Assembly: GCA_013813345.1 (NCBI GenBank)
Contig: JACCRW010000074.1
Coordinates: forward strand, 1 to 6,388
Reading direction: 5' to 3'
Origin: Actinomycetota bacterium
GTDB taxonomy: Bacteria; Actinomycetota; Thermoleophilia; Gaiellales; Gaiellaceae
Length of the DNA stretch: 6,388 bases
The translations under genes and the position numbers were made by a program. Under the pieces are notes generated by a model. That model made no database searches, was not told where the DNA came from, and worked only from the letters and a program-made list of their open reading frames with translations. Shown here one piece after another: positions 1-5,996 of the stretch. Numbering within the stretch: position 1 is the first letter of the stretch; every line of letters starts with the position of its first letter.

Positions 1-914
1 AGCACGTTGCCGGGCTCGAGCGTGTCGGTCGACTCGGCCCTCGCCGCCGGCGCCTCGTGCACCTCGAGCCCGATCCCGTGACCGAGACCGTGCCCGAACT
101 CCTCGCCCCAGCCGGCGGCGGCGATCACGTCGCGTGCGGCGGCGTCCGCCTCGCGACCGCTCACGCCTGGCCCCATCGCCTCCAGCCCGGCGAGCTGCGC
201 CTCGAGGCAGACCGCATAGGCGCGCGCGAGCTCGTCGGGAAGCTCGCCGGTCGCGAAAGTGCGCGTGCAGTCGGACGCGTAGCCGTCGACGCGGCAGCCG
301 GCGTCAACGATCACAAGCGTGTTCGCGGGCACGGCGACGTCGCGGTTGTCCGAGTGCGGGCTCGCGCCGTTCTCGGCGGCTGCGACCATCGTGTCGAAGG
401 AGAGCTCGGAGGAGCCGTGCTCGTTGAAGAGCACGCGCACGCGCCAGGCCAGCTCGAGCTCGGTGCGGCCGACGAAGCGCTCCTCGACGAGCGCGGCGAA
501 GACCTTGTCGGAGATGGCCGCGGCCTGTCGCAGGCTCTCGAGCTCCGTCGGCTCCTTGATCGCGCGCAGCCGCTCGACGAGCCCGGACGTCGGCTGTGCA
601 TCGACGCCGCCGCCGGTCAGCGTCTCGAGCGACGCGACGCTGACGACATGCGCCTCGATCCCGACCGTCTGCCCCGCGAGCCGCGTCGCGAGATCGCCGA
701 TCACAGCTCGCGCGGTCTGCTCGAAGCGCACGTCCTCGAGCATCCGCGCCCGCTTCGCGTAGCGAAAATCGGTGAAGAGGATTGCCTCGCCGGCCGGATC
801 CACGAGCAGAGCGGCGTTTGAGCTGGCGAGACCCGTCAGGTAGCGGACGTTGACGCCGCTCGTGACGAGTAGCGGCACCTCGAGCAGCGCGGCGAGCCGC
901 TGGATCCGGCTCAC
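1..914 (-). CDS. pepP: Xaa-Pro aminopeptidase / M24 metallopeptidase, N-terminal part (C-terminus beyond window)
   Basis: Dinuclear-metal peptidase expected to release the N-terminal residue before proline (or split Xaa-Pro dipeptides) in the cytoplasm. The frame is open from GTG at 914 to base 1, giving 304 complete codons with no stop. Residues 1-115 look like the creatinase N-terminal domain (TSGVNVRYLTG, TDFRY). The pita-bread catalytic domain follows from about residue 118. Visible metal ligands are D204 (VDAG), D215 (SDCTRTF) and H279 (HGLGHGIGL); H187 and H286 (VHE) match the catalytic histidines. The two Glu ligands should lie beyond the edge, and the visible end, LEPGNV, is the usual lead-in to the TVEPG motif. 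The start is fixed by a GGAGGA Shine-Dalgarno and a GTGA overlap with the aroQ stop. PepP versus PepQ specificity cannot be decided here. In related genomes efp commonly follows, so efp is a reasonable expectation just outside. Confidence 0.9.
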   Translation of the reverse strand, partial: MSRIQRLAALLEVPLLVTSGVNVRYLTGLASSNAALLVDPAGEAILFTDFRYAKRARMLEDVRFEQTARAVIGDLATRLAGQTVGIEAHVVSVASLETLTGGGVDAQPTSGLVERLRAIKEPTELESLRQAAAISDKVFAALVEERFVGRTELELAWRVRVLFNEHGSSELSFDTMVAAAENGASPHSDNRDVAVPANTLVIVDAGCRVDGYASDCTRTFATGELPDELARAYAVCLEAQLAGLEAMGPGVSGREADAAARDVIAAAGWGEEFGHGLGHGIGLEVHEAPAARAESTDTLEPGNV

Positions 915-1387
915 GATGTCTCCTCCGGCGGAGGCGCTTCCGCCCCGGCTTCCCCTGCCTTAGCGTTCTCCGCTAGGAAGGCGAGCGCCTCTCGGTAGCC
1001 GTCCGGACCCTTCCCGAAGATCACCTTCGTCGCGAGATCGGAGACGACCGACTGCCGCCGCCACTCCTCGCGCTCCTTGATGTTCGAGAGGTGCACCTCG
1101 AGGACAGGGATCGTGAAGAGCTCGACCGCGTCGCGGATCGCGTAGCTGTAGTGGCTCCACGCACCGGGGTTCAGGATCACGCCGTCGGCCCAGTCGAGCG
1201 CGTCGTGGCACCACTCGACGAACTGGCCCTCGTGGTTCGTCTGCCGGCAGCGCGTCGTGCACTCGAGCTCCTTCGACCAGGCATAGATCCTGCTCTCGAG
1301 CTCGGCGAGGGTCAGGCCGCCGTAGTGCTCCGGGCTGCGACGACCGAGCACGTCGAGATTGACGCCGTTGAGGACTGCCACCCGCAC
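911..1387 (-). CDS. aroQ: 3-dehydroquinate dehydratase, type II
   Basis: Converts 3-dehydroquinate to 3-dehydroshikimate (shikimate step 3) in the cytoplasm; the family forms dodecamers of small flavodoxin-like subunits. The protein has 158 residues; the core is the usual length of about 140 and a low-complexity acidic, proline-rich tail (about 142-158) is added. Visible active-site elements are R17 and the catalytic Y22 in LGRRSPEHYGG, the NHEGQ motif (51-55), NPGAWSHYS with N73 and H79, EVHLSN with H99, and the REEWRRQS segment (106-113). Two consensus positions differ: the NGPN signature reads NGVN at 8-10 and the RHS triad after REEF reads RQS. The GTG at 1387 is chosen because MRVAVLNG aligns with the family N-terminus. 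It begins ten bases after the aroKB stop, without a clear Shine-Dalgarno. Its own stop overlaps the pepP start. Confidence 0.95.
   Translation of the reverse strand: MRVAVLNGVNLDVLGRRSPEHYGGLTLAELESRIYAWSKELECTTRCRQTNHEGQFVEWCHDALDWADGVILNPGAWSHYSYAIRDAVELFTIPVLEVHLSNIKEREEWRRQSVVSDLATKVIFGKGPDGYREALAFLAENAKAGEAGAEAPPPEETS
921..926 (-). promoter_or_regulatory. Strong Shine-Dalgarno of pepP
   Basis: On the minus strand GGAGGA lies six bases before the GTG at 914, inside the last codons of aroQ. It is the clearest ribosome binding site in the window and decides the pepP start. Most other genes here lack a recognisable site and probably depend on coupling to the gene upstream. Confidence 0.75.
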
Positions 1388-1397
1388 GCGGGCGATG

Positions 1398-2831
1398 CTA
1401 CCCGGCGATCAGGCTGTCGAGCGCGGCTCGGATCTCGTCGGGTGGGAGCTCGACGCCGAGCCGCGGCTTGCCGAGCGCTTCGAGGAGAACGAGCCTCGGC
1501 ACACCGTTCTCCGCCTTCTTGTCTCGCGCGAGAGCCGCCCAGGCGCGGTCTCGGTCGACGCTCACCGGCTGAGGGTGGAGCTGCTCCTCGACGACGGCGG
1601 TGTCGAGGCCGGACAGGCGCAGCGCCGCGAGCAGGCCGAGGGCGACGGCACGGCCGTGCGGGAGCTCGAAGTCGGCTGCCGCCTCGAGCGCATGCGCGAA
1701 CGTGTGGCCGAGGTTGAGCTGGGCGCGCTCCGCGCGATCGTGCGGGTCGCGCAGGCAGATCGCCGCCTTGAATGCGGCGGAGCGTCGGACGGCGTCGGCG
1801 AGCGGCAGCTCCCACAGTGGCTCGCCGGCGAGCAGGCCCGTCTTGACGAGCTCGGCGCGGCCGTTCGCGAGCTCCTCGTCCGGGAGCGTCTCGAGGAGCG
1901 CGGGGTCGATCACCGTCCGGACCGGCCAGTGGAAGGCGCCGGCCAGGTTCTTCCCGGCGGACAGGTCGATCGCCGTCTTGCCGCCGATCGCGGCATCGAC
2001 CTGGCCGACGAGCGTCGTCGGAACGGCGACCCAGTCGATCCCGCGCAGCCAGGTCGCGGCGGCGAAGCCGGCGACGTCGGTGGTCGTGCCGCCGCCGAGC
2101 GCGACGAGCGTCCCTCGCCGGTCGAGCCGAAGGTCGCGCCAGAGCCGCTCGAGCGCCCCGACCGACTTCGCCTCCTCGCCGGGTGGGAGCTCGTGCAGAC
2201 CGCGCACGCGCGCGCCGAGCGCAAGCTGCGCCTCCATTCCGTAGATCCCTGCGACGTGCGCGTCGGCGGCGATCTCGACCGGGCCGTCGCCGGGAACGAG
2301 CTCGCCGAGCCGCTCCAGGGCACCCGGCTCGAGCTGGATCCCGGCTGCGGCGAGCACGAGCCCGTCCCGATCGCGCGCCCGGCCGTCAGCGACCTCGTCG
2401 TAGAGCGGGGCGCGCTGCTCGTACCGCTTCCTGAACTCGGATTCATCCTGCGCCAACGGCCTGTTCGACCCGCGCGCCCGCTCCCACGCCGTCTCGAGGT
2501 CGATCTCGACGAGCAGCGTGCACGCGCTCTTCCGAAGGGCGTCGCGCACCTGCTTGGTCGTAACGGCGCCGCCACCGAGAGCGAGAACTGCGGGTTCTGC
2601 GAGCGACAGCGCCTCGAGGATGCTCTTGCACTCGCGGCTGCGGAACGCCGTCTCCCCGCCCCGACCGGCGAAGAGCTGCGGGATCGAGATACCTGCGTCG
2701 GCTTCGATCCTCCAATCGACGTCCACGAACCGCCGGCCGAGCCTCGCCGCGAGCTCGCGGCCGCGGTTCGTCTTCCCCGCGCCCATGAACCCGACGAGGG
2801 CGATGTGGCGGTCTAGGGCGTGCGTGGCCAC
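1398..2831 (-). CDS. aroKB: Bifunctional shikimate kinase / 3-dehydroquinate synthase fusion
   Basis: One 477-residue protein carries shikimate steps 5 and 2. Residues 1 to about 152 are shikimate kinase: Walker A GFMGAGKT (14-21), DVD with D39 for Mg/shikimate, FRSRE with R64, GGG (86-88), lid R124 (NRPLA) and R140 (RAPLY). Residues about 158-477 are 3-dehydroquinate synthase, converting DAHP to 3-dehydroquinate with NAD and a metal: PPGEEAK (216-222), GGGTTTDVAGF (246-256), PTTL..QVDAAIGGKT with K285, GKN (293-295), and presumed zinc ligands E327, H376 (NLGHT) and H392 (PHG). All key residues of both halves are present. The AroB part is about 320 residues, somewhat shorter than the usual 340-370, and its N-terminal strand region is reduced. 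The frame is open further upstream, but that runs through aroC; GTG at 2831 has GGAG at 2843-2840 and precedes the kinase N-terminus directly. It overlaps the aroC end by 19 bases. Confidence 0.95.
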   Translation of the reverse strand: MATHALDRHIALVGFMGAGKTNRGRELAARLGRRFVDVDWRIEADAGISIPQLFAGRGGETAFRSRECKSILEALSLAEPAVLALGGGAVTTKQVRDALRKSACTLLVEIDLETAWERARGSNRPLAQDESEFRKRYEQRAPLYDEVADGRARDRDGLVLAAAGIQLEPGALERLGELVPGDGPVEIAADAHVAGIYGMEAQLALGARVRGLHELPPGEEAKSVGALERLWRDLRLDRRGTLVALGGGTTTDVAGFAAATWLRGIDWVAVPTTLVGQVDAAIGGKTAIDLSAGKNLAGAFHWPVRTVIDPALLETLPDEELANGRAELVKTGLLAGEPLWELPLADAVRRSAAFKAAICLRDPHDRAERAQLNLGHTFAHALEAAADFELPHGRAVALGLLAALRLSGLDTAVVEEQLHPQPVSVDRDRAWAALARDKKAENGVPRLVLLEALGKPRLGVELPPDEIRAALDSLIAG

Positions 2832-3907
2832 GCGATGCGCTCCAGGTACGCGCGGTGCGCCGCAACGAGGTCGCCGATCGCGTCGCCGCCGAACTTCTCC
2901 TTGACCGCCCGCGCGAGCTCCCAGGCGACGGCTGCCTCCGCGACGACCGCCAGCGCCTCGACCGCGTGCACGTCGCTGCGCTCGACGAGCGCCTGCGCGG
3001 CATCGCCGGTGGCGAGATCGACCGAGTCGAGAGGCTTCATCAGCGTCGGCAGCGGCTTCATCCCCGCGCGGACGACGAGCTCCTCCCCGTTCGAGACTCC
3101 GGCCTCGATCCCGCCTGCCCGGTTCGAGCGGCGGCGCAGACCCGGCTCGATCTCGTCGTGCGCCTCGGAGCCCCGGACGCGAGCGAGCGCGAAGCCGTCG
3201 CCGAGCTCGAAGCCCTTGACCGCCTGGATCGCCATGAGCGCGGCGGCGAGACGGCCGTCGAGGCGATCCTCGCGACTCGCGTAGGAGCCGAGTCCCGGAC
3301 AAACGCCGGTCGCTCGCACCTCGACGACCCCACCGAGCGTGTCGCGGTCGCCCTTCGCGGCATCCGTCGCGTCGCGTTGCGCCTGCTCTCCGGTCTCGCC
3401 GCCCACCTCGAGCGCGGTTCCAGCGACCTCGATCCCGAGCTCACGCAGCAGCGCCTTCGCGACCGCGCCGGCGGCGACGAGCACCGCCGTATGTCGCGCG
3501 CTCGCCCGCTCGAGCGCGTCTCGCACGTCGTCGTGCCCGTACTTGAGCACGCCGGCGAGATCGGCATGCCCGGGCCGCGGCAGTGTCACCGGCTTCGTCC
3601 CCTTCCCGCTCGGCTCGCCCTCGGGCGGCCAGGGGCTCATCCCCCACTCCCAGTTCGCGTGGTCGCGGTTCGAAACGACGAGTGCGAGCGGCGTCCCGAG
3701 CGTGCGCCCGTGCCGGAGGCCCGCGAGCACCTCGACCGCGTCCTGCTCGAGCTGCTGACGCGGGCTGCGGCCGTAGCCCTGCTGCCGGCGACGCAGGTCG
3801 GCGTCGATCGCGGCCCGATCCAGGGACAGCCCCGCGGGCAGGCCGGTCACGATCGCGACGAGCGCCGGGCCGTGCGACTCACCCGCCGTCGTCAGGCCGA
3901 GGGTCAT
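2813..3907 (-). CDS. aroC: Chorismate synthase
   Basis: Catalyses the last common step, EPSP to chorismate, by 1,4-anti elimination of phosphate using reduced FMN. The protein is 364 residues, in the normal to slightly short range, and the family is usually tetrameric. Family signatures are seen in order: GESHG with H12, RRQQGYGRSPRQQLEQD (40-56), HANWEW (83-88), RPGHAD with the second catalytic histidine H114, RASARHTA (134-141), the RRRSNRAGGIEAGVSNGE block (258-275), KPLPTL (284-289) and RSDVHAVEA (310-318). The start is ATG 3907, since MTLGLTTAGESHG gives the expected N-terminus; 19 codons further upstream are open but fall inside aroE. ATGA overlap with the aroE stop implies coupled translation. 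Whether FMN is reduced by a separate flavin reductase cannot be told from this window. Confidence 0.97.
   Translation of the reverse strand: MTLGLTTAGESHGPALVAIVTGLPAGLSLDRAAIDADLRRRQQGYGRSPRQQLEQDAVEVLAGLRHGRTLGTPLALVVSNRDHANWEWGMSPWPPEGEPSGKGTKPVTLPRPGHADLAGVLKYGHDDVRDALERASARHTAVLVAAGAVAKALLRELGIEVAGTALEVGGETGEQAQRDATDAAKGDRDTLGGVVEVRATGVCPGLGSYASREDRLDGRLAAALMAIQAVKGFELGDGFALARVRGSEAHDEIEPGLRRRSNRAGGIEAGVSNGEELVVRAGMKPLPTLMKPLDSVDLATGDAAQALVERSDVHAVEALAVVAEAAVAWELARAVKEKFGGDAIGDLVAAHRAYLERIAWPRTP
2840..2843 (-). promoter_or_regulatory. Shine-Dalgarno of aroKB inside aroC
   Basis: GGAG on the minus strand, eight bases before GTG 2831, lies within the coding end of aroC. It supports a start inside aroC, and hence the 19-base overlap, over other GTG or ATG codons in the long open frame. 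Confidence 0.5.
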
Positions 3908-4587
3908 GGACGCAAACCTACTGCGGCGCGCATCACGTCCACCGGCGCGGGCACGCCCGTCCACAGCTCGAACGACGCAGCGCCTTGCGCAACGAGAACG
4001 TCCAGGCCGTCGAGCACGGTCGCGCCGGCCTCGCGCGCGGCGGCGGCTGTGGCGGAAGCGGGATACGGCAGGTCGATCAGCGTCTGGCCGGGTCCGAGCC
4101 GCACGAGCACTTCGTCCTTCGCGGTCGTCGCGTGGACCACCAGGTCGGCGCCGTCGACCCGCGGCGGCCAGTCGCCGCTCCGAGTGAAGACCCGCGCGTG
4201 TGGAAGGGCCTCGACGAACGCGGTTGCCGAGCCGCCGCCGCCGATCACGGCGGGCCGCTCGGCGACGAGACCGTCCAGAACCGCGGCGTCGGTCGAGCGA
4301 CCCTCCAGCCGCCCCTCGCGAACGAGGAGCGTGTTGACCGAGGCGAGATCGGTCTCGCAGAGCTCCACGACGGCGAGCTTGTGCGGCGCCGTCACGTTCG
4401 CCCCGGCGAACCCGAGCGCGACGAGGCCGCGCACGGCCGCCTCGATCCGCTCTGGCGGAACGTCGAAAGGCACGTAGGCGTAGTCGAGTCCACGAGCGGC
4501 AAACGCCGCGTTCTGCATCCGTGGCGAGAGCGAGTGCGCAACCGGCTGCCCGAGCAGGGCGATGACCCGCGTCGAGCCTGCGATCAC
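3904..4587 (-). CDS. aroE: Shikimate 5-dehydrogenase, unusually compact
   Basis: NADP-dependent reduction of 3-dehydroshikimate to shikimate (step 4). The 227 residues compare with about 270 for typical AroE. The substrate domain shows HSLSP with S19 and S21, NVTAPHK with catalytic K70, VNT with N85, and D100. The nucleotide domain shows a glycine loop GGGGSATA (116-123), and the C-terminus has LVAQGAASFELWTG with Q201. Oddities: K70 to N85 is 15 residues where E. coli AroE has 21; the usual NTD reads STD (98-100); the usual VNAT-GM loop is replaced by VHATTAKDE (151-159); the cofactor helix region is shortened. The catalytic Lys/Asp pair is intact, so activity is likely. GTG 4587 is the only in-frame start in the region and places IAGSTRVIALLGQPVAHS correctly. 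No Shine-Dalgarno is visible, so translation may be leaderless or coupled. It is the first gene after the 90-bp gap. Confidence 0.93.
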   Translation of the reverse strand: MIAGSTRVIALLGQPVAHSLSPRMQNAAFAARGLDYAYVPFDVPPERIEAAVRGLVALGFAGANVTAPHKLAVVELCETDLASVNTLLVREGRLEGRSTDAAVLDGLVAERPAVIGGGGSATAFVEALPHARVFTRSGDWPPRVDGADLVVHATTAKDEVLVRLGPGQTLIDLPYPASATAAAAREAGATVLDGLDVLVAQGAASFELWTGVPAPVDVMRAAVGLRP

Positions 4588-4594
4588 GATCGGA

Positions 4595-4617
4595 CTTTGT
4601 GTTTCAACAACACGAGC
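4595..4617. promoter_or_regulatory. Dyad element 2, imperfect copy next to the aroE start
   Basis: Read on the minus strand, the arms are GCTCGTGTT and AACACAAAG around the 5-base spacer GTTGA. The five inner positions of each arm pair perfectly (GTGTT with AACAC), while outer positions are mismatched. The right arm plus flank, AACACAARGTC, matches element 1 at 10 of 11 positions. The centre lies 59 bases from that of element 1, and the edge is seven bases from the aroE start, so a bound protein would sit on the initiation region or on a promoter for a leaderless message. Confidence 0.5.
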
Positions 4618-4653
4618 TTCTCTCGAACGGCGCGGTGGCGCGGGCCGACGAGA

Positions 4654-4676
4654 CCTTGTGTTGTCTCAACACAAGG
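4654..4676. promoter_or_regulatory. Dyad element 1, perfect inverted repeat just after the mltG stop
   Basis: Read on the minus strand, the arms are CCTTGTGTT and AACACAAGG around the 5-base spacer GAGAC. The symmetry extends to perfect 11-base arms (4653-4663 and 4667-4677) with a 3-base centre, beginning directly at the base after the mltG stop codon. The element is about 44% GC by my count, in surroundings that are clearly far richer. It could be an operator for a dimeric regulator, or an RNA hairpin protecting the mltG 3' end. The shared design with element 2 favours the operator. Confidence 0.6.
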
Positions 4677-4677
4677 T

Positions 4678-5595
4678 TTAACCGCAGCCGAAGCCGTACT
4701 CGCACGCCTTCGCGAAGAACTCCGATTCGCTCGCCGTGAAGAAGTGGTGGATCTTGTCCGGCTTGCGGACGAAGAAGAGAAAGTCGACGTCCGCCGGCTT
4801 GGTCGCCGCCCGCATCGAGGCGAAGCCCGGGTTGGCGATCGGCGTCGGCGGCAGCCCTGTGCGGTTGCGTGTGTTGTAGGGGTTGTCGCTCTCGAGCTGG
4901 GAGACCCGCAGCGCCTCGGTGCCCGGCACGTCGAGGCCGTAGCGGATCGTTGCGTCGATCCCGAGCGGCATCCCGGCTCTCAACCGGTTGTAGATCACGG
5001 CGGCGACCTTCGGCCGCTCCTCGGGCGCAATCGTCTCCTTCTCGATCATCGAGGCGATGATCAGGACGTCGTACGGCGTCAGGTTCTTCGCCTTCGCCGC
5101 CCGCAGATCGAGCCTGCGCCAGTTCTGGCCGAAGAACGCGAGCTGGTCAGCGACGAGCTTCTTCGCCGTCGTCTTGGCGGTGAACTCGTATGTGGCCGGG
5201 AAGAGGAAGCCCTCGATTCCCTTGGCGTCGCCGCGGAACTGCGCGGGCACCTTCGCCGCCTTCGACGCCCTCGCATAGGTGGGGCCCGAGAGCCTCGGCG
5301 TGATCTTCCGCTTGCGTTGCGCGATGTTCCGCACCGCCCCGGCGCGCGCGATCATCTGGTCGCGCGTAAAGCCTTCGGGAAAGACGATCTTGAGCGAGGG
5401 CGGCGGGGGCGCCGCCGTGATCGTCGGCGTCACGGCTTCCTCGGCGCCTCCTCCTTCGCTCCCGAGCGCGCCGACCCCGAGCCAGAGCGCGACTCCGAAG
5501 AAGGCCACGAGGAGCCCGGCAGCGACGAGGCGCCGGAGCGCCACGCGCACGCGGGAGGGGCGAGAGCGGTAGGTTCGACCGGGAGGCGGCGTCAT
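4678..5595 (-). CDS. mltG: Endolytic murein transglycosylase
   Basis: YceG/MltG family: a membrane-anchored lytic transglycosylase that cleaves nascent glycan strands and is thought to act as a terminase of peptidoglycan polymerisation during elongation. The protein has 305 residues. An arginine-rich cytoplasmic N-terminus (7-22) is followed by one transmembrane helix (about 23-44) and an acidic to proline-rich linker (48-66). Next come a small LysM-like region (about 68-125) and the catalytic domain with EGFLFPATYEF (128-138), ASMIEKETI with catalytic Glu E185, VIYNRLRAGMPLGIDATIRYGL (200-221) and GLPPTPIANPG (247-257). The C-terminus is HHFF..SE. It is rather short for the family (about 340 in E. 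coli), mainly in the region between membrane and catalytic domain. ATG 5595 overlaps the ruvX stop as ATGA. Two cysteines near the end (298, 304) are extracytoplasmic and could pair. Confidence 0.95.
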   Translation of the reverse strand: MTPPPGRTYRSRPSRVRVALRRLVAAGLLVAFFGVALWLGVGALGSEGGGAEEAVTPTITAAPPPPSLKIVFPEGFTRDQMIARAGAVRNIAQRKRKITPRLSGPTYARASKAAKVPAQFRGDAKGIEGFLFPATYEFTAKTTAKKLVADQLAFFGQNWRRLDLRAAKAKNLTPYDVLIIASMIEKETIAPEERPKVAAVIYNRLRAGMPLGIDATIRYGLDVPGTEALRVSQLESDNPYNTRNRTGLPPTPIANPGFASMRAATKPADVDFLFFVRKPDKIHHFFTASESEFFAKACEYGFGCG

Positions 5596-5987
5596 GCCCG
5601 GGCCGCCGTCCAGGCGAGATACGTCTCCAGGAGATACGCAGCGGCCCGCGCGTCCTCTGGCGCCTTTGAGTCCGGATCACGCGAGGCGAGCGTCGTCGTG
5701 AAGCGCTCGTCGAAGCGCTCGACGGGAACGGAGACGGCTGCGCGGAGCGCCTCGACGAAGCGATCCGTCTCCTCGGCCTGGAGACCCTGGGCGCCGCGCA
5801 GCGTCAGCGGCAGGCCGACCACGATCCGCTCGACCCGCTCTGCGTCGACGAGCTCGACAAGGCGCTCGAGCCCCGTTCGGGTGGCCGCGCGTTCCACGAC
5901 CCCGAGCGGGCGCGCGAGCGTGCCGGTCGCGTCGGAGACCGCGACGCCGGTGCGCGCGGCGCCGTAGTCCAGGGCGAGCACCTTCAC
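5592..5987 (-). CDS. ruvX: RuvX/YqgF family RNase H-fold nuclease
   Basis: A small RNase H-fold protein of 131 residues, the normal family length. In E. coli YqgF is needed for maturation of the 5' end of 16S rRNA; the older name, Holliday junction resolvase, rests on fold similarity. Visible motifs are LDYGAARTGVAVSD (6-19) with D7, VVGLPLTLRGAQG (56-68), FDERFTT (92-98, where the family usually has DERLT) and the C-terminal acidic D112 in EDARAAAYLLETYL. The three acidic positions typical of the fold are present. The start is GTG 5987, giving MKVLALDYG, nine bases after the alaS stop. The pairing alaS-ruvX-mltG is widespread in Gram-positive lineages and supports the call. Confidence 0.95.
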   Translation of the reverse strand: MKVLALDYGAARTGVAVSDATGTLARPLGVVERAATRTGLERLVELVDAERVERIVVGLPLTLRGAQGLQAEETDRFVEALRAAVSVPVERFDERFTTTLASRDPDSKAPEDARAAAYLLETYLAWTAARA

Positions 5988-5996
5988 GAAAGCAGG

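Larger units (their letters stand above)
4588..4677 (-). promoter_or_regulatory. mltG-aroE intergenic region, candidate control region of the aro genes
   Basis: These 90 bases separate the mltG TAA from the aroE GTG and are the only sizeable gap in the window. They hold two dyad elements (listed separately) divided by a GC-rich centre of about 36 bases. On the minus strand a TTGAGA at 4669-4664 resembles a -35 box, but no convincing -10 hexamer follows at 16-18 bases, so I cannot place a promoter with confidence. No start codon in the aroE frame occurs in the gap. There is no T-tract after either dyad, so a classic intrinsic terminator is not supported. Confidence 0.5.

Noticed and set aside
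57..821. A 254-codon plus-strand open frame at the left end
   Set aside because: The minus strand of the same bases encodes the M24 peptidase with metal ligands and continues through the window edge.
1359..2816. A 485-codon plus-strand open frame opposite aroKB
   Set aside because: Charged, repetitive composition with no family resemblance, and the minus strand encodes an intact bifunctional enzyme.
2829..3302. N-terminal extension of AroKB by 157 residues
   Set aside because: The frame is open, but the residues are low-complexity and lie inside aroC. The kinase N-terminus and a Shine-Dalgarno place the start at 2831.
3908..3964. A 19-residue N-terminal extension of AroC
   Set aside because: It lies within the aroE coding end, has no family counterpart, and ATG 3907 gives the exact chorismate synthase N-terminus.
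2855..4477. A 540-codon plus-strand open frame opposite aroC and aroE
   Set aside because: Low-complexity product without motifs, fully explained as the antisense shadow of two conserved enzymes.
4588..4677. A clear sigma-70-type promoter in the mltG-aroE gap
   Set aside because: A -35-like TTGAGA is present, but no acceptable -10 lies at the right distance, so I did not annotate hexamers.
4651..4679. Intrinsic terminator after mltG
   Set aside because: The stem is perfect, but no T-run follows on the transcribed side and the composition is not GC-rich, so a factor-independent terminator is not supported.
3583..5967. A 794-codon open frame on the plus strand, opposite aroC, aroE, mltG and ruvX
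   Set aside because: The translation is arginine- and alanine-rich, shows no domain, and crosses the intergenic dyads. Each opposite-strand segment is a well-recognised gene. Long antisense frames are expected at this GC content.
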